Assembly (NCBI GenBank): GCA_036852015.1
Contig: JAANDG010000658.1
Span: forward strand, 1 to 64,000
DNA: 64,000 nucleotides
Source: Pelodera strongyloides
Taxonomy: Eukaryota > Nematoda > Chromadorea > Rhabditida > Rhabditidae
Direction: 5' to 3'
The notes beneath the pieces are model-generated. The model searched no databases. It was not told where the DNA came from and was given only the letters and a program-made list of their open reading frames with translations. Below are positions 13,901 to 25,900 of this stretch, in pieces; the stretch's first letter is position 1; each line of letters opens with the position of its first letter. The translations under genes and the position numbers were made by a program.

Positions 13901-16900
13901 GACTTTGTCGCCTAAAATCTGTCACAGAATACTTCGCTTCACCGAATCTGAGCCTGACTCGTGAGGTGGCAGTGAAATAGCTTTGTTAATCTCAATGGAT
14001 TTGGTTGCTAGATCCCTGAATGCTAGATCCCATAATTACAATACGTCGAGTATTGTGAAGGCCGATCTGAAAAAAGCATGCATCTCCCCTTGTACGATGT
14101 TCACGTACTGCAGGATGAACGCTGAATCTCGAATCTAGAATCTGTCAGCTGTGATACTTGGGATGAAATTGAGTGAATTAATTTCCTCGGGCAAGCTTAC
14201 CTCATCAGACTCTAAAGCTAAAGGTACCCCATGGATATTTAAATATATATCAACCACATTAAATTGTGTTATATTTTTTCGGACCCCCGATAATTGAATA
14301 GGCCCACAAATCTTGTTCAATGAAGAAAACCTGATTTCATTGCACATTTTGGTTCCCAAAACCAACAGGGCATACGAATTACCGGCGACATATCCGACGT
14401 GTATATTACCGTATTACGTAAGTGCGGCAATTTATAAGCACACCGGAAGGCGTTAATCGTTACCTCGCTACAATCAACGACGAGTACTGTTGATACCTAC
14501 GCTGTAAGGCATCATTAATATGTTGAGAGTGGATGGTTAGCATAACTACCATACACCAGCGCACCTGTCGTAAAGCGACTGAACCGGGAAGAAGGGCATA
14601 CCCATGCATCCTTTCAATATGTTCTGAAGTTTCAAAATCTGAATGTGAGATTAACTTAGAACCCTTTTGTACACTCGGAAATGGCCAAAGCATAAAACGC
14701 CCATGATACATGTTATTCAAAGCCATATAGTGGCCTCTGGGTAGGACCAGCCAGTCGGGTGAGGTTCGCGTGATTGCACTGTTTATGCCCAGCGAACGGG
14801 AGAAACCCTAGCATTTCTCGGTTTTTCATGCTCCCAACTGTGTTTTACACATAAGGTAGACGATCTGCCGTACGGTATAAGAATTCGATGATTTATTTAC
14901 GTAATTCTTGTTGACAGCATTAGTGCATCCTTCCGGCGTAGTCAGTCGACGGAATGAAGAATTATGTGCAGCTTGAAGAACTTGGCCATTAGATTATACT
15001 ACAAAACTTTGATCTCCGATCAGGACGGTTTGCTGTGTCCGTACAAAACCGCAGGTTCTCAGGATGTCAGACTTCCTGGAGCTATGGTCTGATAGGGCCG
15101 TTAATTCTGATCACGATTAGCGAGACCGTTACAAAGTTTACACCTCAGTAGACCCCGGACTCTCTGTGGTCGAGTGTCAGTGACCAACGCCATTGAGGAG
15201 AGAAGATACCCCGCAGCCCGCTATACGGTAGAGTCAAGGAGAACCTCTACACTTCTACTGCTTACGCCGTAAACCAAGACAGATGTTCTGCTGTTCTTTC
15301 TGTGTGCAAAACGTGGTGCGGACAGGTTTCGAATCCTGCAGCTCTCCCTCTGGTGGTACCAATAATGGGCAGCGTGAGCGTGGACCTCTTCAATAACCTC
15401 GTAACCATTTGTATGGTAATTTGGATATGCATCATACACGAGGTCCTAGAAGAAGCTCATGAGCAGCCCTGAGGGAGCAAATTACGATTTCGCACTCAAG
15501 CAGTTCTATTGTAACAGGGTAGTTACTCTAATACACAGGTGTCTGGTACGCTAGTGTACTCAGACAGCAATGAAATTTTGAAATTTGGTATATATTGACT
15601 AAAATGCTCAGAAGACAGTGAGCAATGGTTAAATACGAAATATCTATGAACCGCTTCTCCAGATTTGGTTTATTCTGCGAGCATTCTAGTGCGTGCGGTA
15701 ATTACTCTGCATTGTATGGACTTTACCCTGCATAATTACCATTACTCAATTTGATATCGGATGTGGTTAAAATGTCTGGTCCAAAAGGCCCCAAACCATC
15801 GCAGTGGCAAGCGGCGAAGCGCCTACTGCTGCTTAGGCGTCAAACAAAGCCACAGAACATGGCGTGTCTGAAGTAGGGGCAATCACAACAAAACTGCGCT
15901 TGATACCCGAGGTCCAGTTTATTTTTGTCAAGTGATATCGGCATGAGCACAATAGTTCCTGAAGGGTTATTGGGTTATTTAGAAACACCTGAGCAAACTG
16001 AAGAAGCAAAACCCGCGGTATTGCATTATCTACATCGAATGTTTACATCGCTTACACCTGAATTGCCGGCAACGAGTCTGTTGCCCACCAAACTATCAGT
16101 ATAAGTGATTTGTTAATTTGCTACAGCAAACTTTGCACAACGCACTATATTCCGTGAAGTGTTGATACATATGCATAATACGTTAATTAACTACACTCGT
16201 AATCCCATCCCTTTTCGAGGTGTAGCAAGCACTTGGTGTCCGACATGTAACCTACGGGTCAAAATGTAACCTACGGGTCCTGGAAGCTATTTACGCCTAA
16301 GGATTAGCTTGGATATCAGGGAGATACTGAATATTATTAACCTGTGATTCCTGCTCATTTCACAATAGCGTTCAAGTTCCGGCTTGCAAATAGACTATTA
16401 TGAAAATCAGGTTGATAGTAATTTAGGCAAAGATACAAATCTTGTGTTCAGTTCAGTTCAGATAGTTACAGTGCGAACTTCCCGCAACAAGGGGACCACC
16501 CCCTCCCGATTTGAGATCGTTAAACAAGCAATCATGAATGGTGAATTAACGAATATAATATTTTATTATGCGAAATAATGGATATTATTGAAGTATAATA
16601 TTTATTATATATAGTTAATTCAACATTCATGGGCCCACCCTCCCTCGGGGGTGAGTTTGCGGCTTGTGCGGAAGAGCGGAAGCGCATTCTGCTAGCTAGA
16701 GCACCCGATGGTTCGCTCAAATAAGTCACCCCTGTTTATTCTTAAAGGGGTTGTTGTATTGACTGAGACTGGAGTTTTGTATAACTCTGTGTACAAGATT
16801 AGTGGGAACTTCTACTACTTTCCTACTCTATTCTCCGTTTCGCTCTCTCAACAAAACTGACTGAAAGGCGCAACTCGCGCCTTTTATAACAACTTTTCCC

Positions 16901-19900
16901 GCGCAAATACTCATCCATTTCAATTGTGGCAATTGCATCGAAGGCAATTGCCGCGTGTTTTGAACAATTACGGCGGTTTGGAACATTTGCAATTGGAGTT
17001 TGTATCCTGCGCTTTAAATCGAGACGTGAGCCCTTTGAGGACAAATAAGCAATCATGAATGTTGAATTAACTATATATAATAAATATTATACTTCAATAA
17101 TATCCATTATTTCGCATAATAAAATATCATATGGTGATATTGTTGGTGGTGGGTGGTGGGTGTGAATAGTGAATACCGTAAATGTGGTTGAATCGATACC
17201 CGCATTGCTTTCCCCTATCTATCACTCCCTTCATCTCTGAATATATATCGGAAGTGTTTGTGTTGTATGTATGTGTGTCGACTGTGCGCACACGGGCGAC
17301 TCCCCCCTAGGCGGTTATATATGTTTCTTTGGGACTCGAAGTGAAGGACTAGTGGTATGAAATTGAAAAGTGCGTGTAAGTGGGGGAAACTAATTATATT
17401 TTGTGTGTAAGGTAAGGAGTTGGATTCATATGTTTTGCTGTTATTTATGTTTCTTTGGGACTCGAAGGGGCTAGGTAGAAATTGAAAGCTGCGTGTACAT
17501 GGGGAAAAAGAAAATATTAACTGTATTATACGTGCAGGGAGTTAGGTTCATTTGTCTACGACCTGAAAATTTTTGTTTTTGACCGTAACAAAATACAAAA
17601 TGCAAAAACGCGATTTTTATTGATGGGTGTGGTATGTGCACTTCATGCGTTTTATAAAGGTTGCCGAGTTTGATATCCTCTAATTGTAGAGTATATTATG
17701 ATATTGATTTCTGTGTTATTGATTTCTATTATGTTATTTGTTTACTGCTTACTCGCAGTCGAATGCCGGAGGACTATATTTTGTTTGTTGATTACGGGTA
17801 CTCGCATCAGTGTCTGAGACTAAGACAGGATCATCCTTTCGCTCCCCACGAATTAGGGAATAATAAGGTGCCTGGCCTAATACAACTAATACAATGGGAA
17901 TTTGTATCAAATTAATGTAATTAGGGTTAACGAGATTAGTGGAATGGGTGTCAGGCTGGGCTGGATCGTTCCTCGTTGACCGTTGTGTTAATGAAAGTAT
18001 TGGCCCGTGCCAATAAGTTAGTCTGTAATATAACATATTTGTGGTTACAATATACTTGTGGTATTTTGGGATTATTTTATTTTTAAGTAAAGCTATTATT
18101 TTTGTTTCAGATGAGCGCGATTCAATCCAGAAGAAGACGTTCACGAAATGGGTGAATAAGCATCTTGCCAAGGTTGGTTTTTATTTTCATTTTAATTTGA
18201 ACTGCAAATGTTGCAGTTCCGTAATTCCTAACCGGACATTAAGTAAAATATTTGGTTTCTTTGTGGGCATAAGATCCGCATCGGTTATTTTTACGTTGAG
18301 TATGTGTCGCATTTTGTAATTGTTTCTCGTACATATTTGATTGCTGCTTGTGGTTTGCTTCTGTAATGTACAACCGTGTAGTTTTTGTTGTTGTTTTATG
18401 TCGTTCATATCGTAGATTGAAAAATTACGTCCATCCCACTTTTTTTTGTAGAATGATTAATATATTAATTAATTTTCGGCTGGTTACTTACAATACTTAC
18501 TCAGCCGTCTGACGTCTGACCTGGTCCTCGTTTTATATGCTGTGTATCTCGTAGTCTCATAGTGTTCTCTTTCTCTCGATTTCTCTCTCTCCATCTTTGT
18601 TTCCCTCCCTATACCTCATCTCTCTCCAAATCTCAATATTAATCCCACTCTACCTCAGAGCACCTCCTTCCACCCTCATAACACCTAACTGTAACTGGGC
18701 GCAGTTTAAGGTCAAGGCCTTTGAGACGACCGTTAAAAAGCGTGAAATTCAAACAAGACTGAGAAAAGGCTGTGTCGGCGGAAAAAATGCGCGGGAACTA
18801 GGTAATTGAGGTATTAAGGGGTACGTATTGTTGCGTAGGGAAGAGTCGTAGTGTCGTGTGTATATTTTTTGTGTATACTAGAAAAAGGATATTATTGGGA
18901 ATATGGAGATAATCTGGAGAAGTCAAATGAGCTTATTTTAGTAAGGGAAGGGCACGCAATTTTATCTTACGGCACAATATTACATTTTCAGTGTTGTTCT
19001 TCTGGTATCCTCTCTCTAGTTATAACATTTCTCCACTAGTAATGAGATTGTTCTCTAATAATGCTAGTACTGTTGGTCTTTGCTTATTTGACTGATTGCC
19101 AGCTAGCTAGCTCCTCTTCTCTCTACTGGTGCCCAGGTCGGCGGCAAGTTTGCCGTTGTGCTTTTGGCTGTTTCAAGATGCGGATTAGGGGGTGCAGTGA
19201 GTGAATTCCGCTTCTACAGAATGCACAGAACCGGTGCTCTCCTAGAGTTTAGAATACGGAAGGTTGTCAGGAGTCAGGGTAGACGGAATTGAAAACGTAG
19301 AATATTAAAACAGGGGTGATAGGGACTTTTTTATGGGAGATAGGAGCTGACAGTTTGGCACTGACGAGACGTGTGGCAAAGTGGTAGTTGTTAGATGACT
19401 AAGGCGCATAATTCTCATGCGTAAACTGAGGTGCTATAGTTCACTTATGGTAGCCAGTGGCTAGCACTAACTAGAAAGCTTTGCGTTACCCATACCGTTT
19501 AACTCAACTGTGAAGAGTCGAATTAGAATATTAGAAACCGGGAGATTGTCGGAGCCAGTAGTTTACATGTTTTGCGCTTGCTTGTACCTGATTGGTTATG
19601 CTTTGTGAAATTATGTGCTATGCGATGGTAACTGATGTGAAATGATCTTCTTATTGACGCGTTTATCGGTTTATCCCTTCTAGGTTTGGCTAATCTAATG
19701 ATATAATCGACTAAATATAATCGGCAGCGACACGTGTCTTTTATGTGGCAACTGGCAACAGTGAATTAAATAGGACCAAGAGTGCAGAATACGTGGTATA
19801 GGGTATAGGGATTGCCGCACTTATGCACCTACGCCACTTAACCGTTCTGCGGTTAGAGCGTCACGAAATGATACCTTTACCATGTCAAATTTTTTTTATA

Positions 19901-22900
19901 GAATAATCGTTGCGGCTTCTTTATCTACCTCTTTCCTTATCTTTCAATCATAATTGAATTCCTCTTCAGTATGCGTAGTGTGTATATGGATAGTTGATAC
20001 CTCACAGTTTTCACATTCAAATTTTAGTACAAATGCACAGAGGGCATTAAAGTCCGCCTCAGTCTACGTTTTTATGAATTTTGGTTGCAAGCGAAAAATT
20101 GAACCCCCGGCCCGCTCGAACAAAACCCCAGTTTTCACATTGTTGGCTTCATTTATTCATTTTGACAAATCATGAGTTGTTCTATATACGGGCTGAGCAT
20201 AAGCCTGTGAGAGTCCGTGTGGGCGATTAAGGGTCCTAGCAGAGGACTGATCTTCAGGATTTCTAGAAAACGTTGCATGATCCCATGCTTGCTTCAGGAA
20301 AACCAGGCTTAATACTTGGCCCGCTAATTGGAATACTGTAAGGAGGCTAGGAGACTAATCTCTATGGTTCCATTATAATATAAATATAAATAACTATTTC
20401 TAGGCAAATCGTCACGTCAACGACTTGTTTGAAGATTTACGAGATGGATTCAGTCTAATCGCGCTATTGGAAGCGCTCTCCGGTGAAAGATTGGTACGCT
20501 CTTTGCGCAATTTTACTGTTTATATAGGTACCCCGTCCAAGACGCTTTTCAAAAACCGGCTGCTTTCACACCGCTGTAAAATAGTTATAGTTATATTACT
20601 GGGATGATTAGGATATTAGTCGGCGAATCGCAAATTGTCTACCTAGTGATCATGATCTACGTAGTCGTGTTTATTGGCGAGCTGAAACATGGAGACATGA
20701 CATGTTCTTGGCACTCACTCTTTTGATTTTGATTATTTATCTTAAAGCGGTGTAAAAACTGGTTTTTGAAACGTATCTTGGACGCTGTATTTTCACCATT
20801 AGTGTATGCAATACAATAAATGGTGTCTTCGCGGTACTTTTTTCTATTTTTTAGTAGAACTATTTTACATTGGGAATGCAGATGTCCATCATACTTTCCT
20901 GTTAAAATGTTTTTTTTATTGGTCGACAAATATTATACTGGTATTTAGTTTATGAATGAGGTCGATGCGAAATCAAATTATGTACTTTAGCAACGCGAAA
21001 ACGGCTACACTCGGTTTCACCGTATACAAAATGTACAATATTGCCTCGACTTTTTACGGAAAAAGAATGTGAGTTTAGGTTATTGTTTGTTTGGCTTGTG
21101 TTTCCTGATTGTAGAGAATTATATATTGAAGCGATCTGTGGTATAATGTATAATGAGTGGCATATGGTTTCTACCGTATGCTGAAAAACTGCCTGTATAC
21201 TCTATAGAGTATAGACTTTATACGTTCTTCTTTTGTGTATGTGCCCTACACAAGTTGTATGCGGGAAAGCTGCGGCTTCGGTTGTGCTCATTATTATCTA
21301 GCGTTCCTAGACTGAATATATTACTTAAAAAGGGATTATTTTGTTCTTTTTGCCGGCGTTCCGTAGCGTCAATGTGTTTGGTCTTGTTTTAGAAATGCTT
21401 GGGTCATTTTTAGCACCATCTTTTTCAGATGTGTCCCTTAATTGCAGCCTCCTTATTTATTTATGTGGTCTGTGCATTAGCATTGCCCTGGGCGCTTAGA
21501 ATGCCCTCTCACCCCAATTTGCGGGCAGTGGTTTGCAGACCGGTTTGCGCGCCTTTGTCCGCACCTGTTTCTGTTTGTTGCCGGCGACGAGGCGGGCACG
21601 CGAACCAGTGAAATTTGTGAACATGACACTCTTTTGGCAGTTTTCCTCTACGTGCCATTGTGTTTTAATGAACAGAATGAGAAGTAGCAGGGCTTTGAGC
21701 TGATACTAATTATGCAGGACAGGTAGTTGTGATAGTGATATGCGTATGCGCAGACTGTACATCACTACATCAGTTTCACTAATTGACTGTAGCGTGACGT
21801 GACTGTTTGCCTGCATAATTGGAATACTATTTAATTCCAAGCTTGGTGATGTATGTATGTAGTTACGAAGTGAACAAGATACAATATGGATGTACTTACT
21901 GAAAAGCCTTATAGGGTATAGCCTTCATGGTATTCAAGGAATCTATCACACGAAAGTCAGTACTACAAATGGGGTGCATTATTTGCTTACGCGACTCATA
22001 TTACAGATCGGCTAACCAAATATAAAAATAATATTGGGGCTAGGCGCGCGATAGCGCGCCTAACGGGGTTTTCCCGGACCTTGGAGCACTTTTCAATTAA
22101 TAGCACAAAAACTAAAAAACTCCGTGAATTTTGCAAATCTACTCTGGAATGTATTTACTATAAGCCTATAAGCCTGCAAAAATTCAGCCCTTAAAGTCAA
22201 GTTTGAATATATGTAATAAAAAGGGCGGTACGTTATATTTATGTATCAACCTTCCTCAATTTTGGAGATGAAAATCAAAGGCAGTATAGCAAGTCGGCTT
22301 GCGGGCAGCAAAGAACATTTTTGTTCGAGTATATATTCGAATGAACATTGATTTTCCCAAACTTCTGTGACTCTGTGCAACTTTCTCTGATATCGATTTC
22401 TTGGACTTTTGGGCCTCTGAAAATTGCACCCGCGTTTTCATGCAAGACGAAGCCCCGCCCCCTAGGTGGACCCCGACCGCTAGCCCGCCTAATTGGGGGA
22501 GCGTCATAGTTAGTGGGTAGGATAATATACTGCATTCAACCTAACTGCTCTATAAAAGCAATACCCTTCCTTGGGTAATTTTTTTTCGTTCGTATCTATG
22601 ATTAGGCTTGTAAGCCTAGGGAAACCTTTTTTTTTGTTTTGAGGAGATCGTAGGGTTAGTTTTTGAATATGTATGTCGAGGGATTTCAACGCGAAGCTTT
22701 TGAGCAGCTTGCGGCCTCAGTCTGGAAGAACTAAAGTCATCCTTGAAAAGATAATTCATGACTTCCAGGTCTCACAGAATTCAACGAATTCCAACTCCTC
22801 GGCACTGCCGACCCGAGTCGGTAGGTGTATTACCAGCAACTTAAGGCGAATTATTCGCATTTAACTGCGTTAACATATTAATATGAGACACCCAATCAAA

Positions 22901-25900
22901 AGGATATTTGCCTTGCTTGCACCTCACTGTCGGTCACCGGCGTTAGTTAAATGTCTGGGGTATAGATACCCACGAATTGGACTTGGTTTAGCAGTACACT
23001 AGGGGACACGAATACTAATAGTTTTATTACCCAGAGTATAACTAACAACTATAAGCTGCAAATGCGACCTTTGCCAGCCGCAATTTGTGGCCCCGGAGCT
23101 AAAATCACTGCGACCGAATTGGGCTTAGCTTAGCAGTATGCGACGACATCAAAAGTCGAATAAGTAGACACCAGGTTTATCACTTACATCTTACCTATAC
23201 ACTTAGGTTTACATTGGGAATACCAGGTTTATCACTCTGGTATGTACCTCGATTCTTGGTTGTAATTGTAATACTATATGTTAACTAAATTGCAACTAAA
23301 TGACATTTATTTTAAACTCGATCAGAATTTACGATTGATGAGGTACGGTGACCGATGGTGACAGTGTGTTTTTCTTTTCTATCGTTTTTATAATTATTTC
23401 AACAGGCTGAAGACGTTATTGAATTTTTTAAACCTATGTACTCCGAAATTCGAAAGCAAGTTCTTTTCTATCAAATTCTTTTCTATTTCTATCATTTCTA
23501 TCAACTCTTTTTGGTCATTTATTTTACCCCACACGAAAAAAATGAACGTCTTTAGTTTGCTAGAGTGAAATAACACTTACTATGATGTTTATTTATTAAC
23601 ACTCGGTTTGTGTGTGTTTGTTCTCGATGCGTCGTTTTCTTTTCTTCCTTTCCTGGATTTATTATTATTCAAAAAAAAAAGTTGAAATTCATCATTTTTT
23701 GTTTATCCTTCTTCCTCTGTCTATCTGCTTGTTGTTCTTTTTTTACAATTAAAAGCCAGTTGTGCCACGGTATTTTTGCCATATTTCTGAGAATGATTTG
23801 GAAATTTGGAAGCGAACTTCTTAAAGTTTAAGAAAGTGAATCTTTTGGTGCGTTTCCGTGTCAAACTGTTCCGAAAATGCAGACCAAATTGTTTACCGTA
23901 ATCAAATTCAGTACTGTATGGGCTTTCGGCCCTTTAGACACAATTAAAATGTATGCCCAGTTTTTATACACACCTCGCAATCAAGCATTAGGACGGCTTA
24001 GATTCTATTTAAAATGAAAACATGTGCACACTTTTTACTCATCTCACAATTAGGCGAATTGATGTGTTGTGAAGTGGCCAGATTCTTCCCCGAAGCTTAT
24101 TTCCAAAAGTTTGGCGTGAATGCACTATTTGAACAGCAAATCATAGAGTGCAGTGTTTTTTTCTCTTTTATTTCACACTCTATTAGTGTTCTTTTTATTT
24201 GAACATGAATAATACCGTACCTTATCTTCTTTTGATTTATATCTCAATTTTGAATTTTGAAACAGTTTTGAAATTCTACCTGCGGCAAACTTACAGTATC
24301 TTCTTGTACCTTCTTTTCACACGTGCTTTATCTGTACCTATATTCGTTTCGAAATTCTATTTGTGTTTTTGTTGGGTGTTATTGATGTGGTGCCCCACAA
24401 TCTGTTTGTTGACATCAATTTGCTGACCGGCATTAGGAAGAACATTCACATTGGAACCGACGGAAAGTGTGTCTCGTAACACGATTACTATCCAATCGAC
24501 TAACCGACTGACACGGACACGGGGCGAAGGGTGGTTTGTGATTGTCAGGGTTGGAGGTTGGAGTTATAGACAGAACCTGCAGGTATGCTGTGCTGATCTT
24601 AGCCTTAAGCTCAAGTCTTGCAGGAGTTATAGACGGAACCTACAGGTATGATGTGCTGGTCTTAGCCTTAAGTCTTGCAGTATCTTGAATCGACCAACCG
24701 ATTGAGACACGAACACGGGGACTGAATGGGTTTGGTGGTCAGTGTTGGATTTATAGTTATTGGCCGAACCTGCAGGTGTGCTGTGCTGGTCTTAGCTTAG
24801 CCTTAAGTCTTGCAGTATCTTGAATCGACCAGCCGACTGACACGAACACGGGGACTGATTGGGTTGTGATTGTGAGGGTTATATACCACTTCAGTACCCT
24901 AAGGAACGTAAAAAAAAAGTCTTTAGGACCAAGTACATGATTGGCTTAGGCTCCTACCCAATGTAATTGTAATTTATACTTAGGAAGAAGGTTGTACTGA
25001 AAGTCTTTTCAAAATGGGCCTGGGCATTTTCCACAACTTTTCCGTTCGTCCGTTGTTTGCGACAAGATAGGTCAATCGTGTTGGTGTCATGATCACGTTT
25101 TTGCTGTTTTTGATGCGATAACCGTTCCTTTACAATTTCGCGCACAATGCATTGCTCCTTTTTTTTATCTTCTCGCGAGAGCATTTCCGGTTTTGTTTTA
25201 TACTGAAATACGTTCGTATGGTTGAAATCTTTCATTCGATCACAAAAAGGTAGTAGAGACATGCAGCTGGAAGTTTTGCTGTAAGCAGAGGCCGGATCCA
25301 CCAACGAACTCACCCAGGGTGAGATTTAGACATATTTTGGGTGATAGTTTAGCCCTGGCGAGAGATATAGCTAATTTGGGTGAGAGTTAGATATAGGAAT
25401 ACTAACATCTAATATGTAGAGTGGACCAGTGACCGTGGAGGTGTTGTAAAAGTATGATGGCCTGCTGCAAATCTGTAAGGTGGTTACATCAGACTTTTCG
25501 TCGTGCTTGGGTGCTTGCCATTTGGGGTGTAAGTGGGTACGCGTTGTGATCATTTGTTTGAAAAAAAAACACCAGGGTCCCTGTTTCATATTGTCTTGTC
25601 TAATAATTAGAAAGAAGTGAGGGGTAATAATGGTATCAGAGGTTTACAGGGCGTTTCCCCAATTGTTGTATAAGAGAGAGGGAGGTAGATGTAGAGAGAG
25701 AATCTAAAAGAAGAGATGAGAAAAGTATATGAAGATGGAAGAGAGTGGGGGAGAGAGAGAATCGGAAGCAGAGAGTAATATGTATAGATGTAAAGGTGTA
25801 GAGATGTTAAAGGTAGAGAGAAGAAAGGGAACCTCTACTTGGGTGTGGTGCATTCCCCGTTGCGCCTTTCTCTTTCCGTGGCGCTGTATTATATGAAGGA

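Larger units (their letters stand above)
11783..17071. mobile_element. Large element with perfect 222 bp terminal inverted repeats, no intact transposase
   Basis: The segment 11783-12004 and the reverse complement of 16850-17071 are the same length and differ at one base that I can see. Both ends begin inside GTTAATTCA, so a TTAA target is possible. Each arm carries TATAAAA, a 7-base hairpin stem and TCAGTC pointing inward. The 4.8 kb interior has only short open frames (for example 13564-13653, 15771-15875, 15943-16104, and 14135-14365 and 14460-14726 on the minus strand), none recognised. Long identical TIRs and a 5 kb body suggest a non-autonomous or decayed large DNA transposon. A Maverick/Polinton derivative is one candidate class, but no polymerase or integrase is visible. 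Near-identity of the arms implies recent insertion or conversion. Confidence 0.75.
10577..18110. other. vab-10: Long vab-10 intron carrying a large TIR element
   Basis: The intron before CH1 is about 7.5 kb. Most of it is the element at 11783-17071. Outside that, 17314-17510 holds a direct repeat pair and the rest shows no supported gene. A 140-codon open frame opposite 17749-18171 is antisense to the CH1 exon and is not called. Confidence 0.6.

Noticed and set aside
17749..18171. 140-codon minus-strand ORF over the CH1 exon
   Set aside because: Antisense to a conserved exon; no family resemblance.
18705..18801. Open stretch with acceptor- and donor-like ends inside the CH1 intron
   Set aside because: Phase 0 in and phase 1 out would break the well-supported junction between 18172 and 20404.
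21429..21611. 60-codon ORF with ATG right after a TTTTTCAG and a signal-peptide-like start
   Set aside because: Its only reasonable donor leaves phase 2, which does not fit any downstream exon, and no domain follows.
22673..22768. Open stretch ending [12 protein letters not shown] before a GT, resembling the end of CH1
   Set aside because: Similarity needs gaps, no AG acceptor opens it in the required phase, and the family block (LGLIWTIIL) is absent although neighbouring CH1 exons are highly conserved.
24396..24470. Frame containing [10 protein letters not shown] and TDGK, faintly like the CH1 NIRPEDI...GNGK segment
   Set aside because: No acceptor upstream, poor identity, and it runs into a stop; chance match.
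24954..25313. 119-codon minus-strand ORF, Lys/Gln-rich
   Set aside because: No recognised motif, splice partners or promoter; could be chance in a long intron, so not called as a nested gene.
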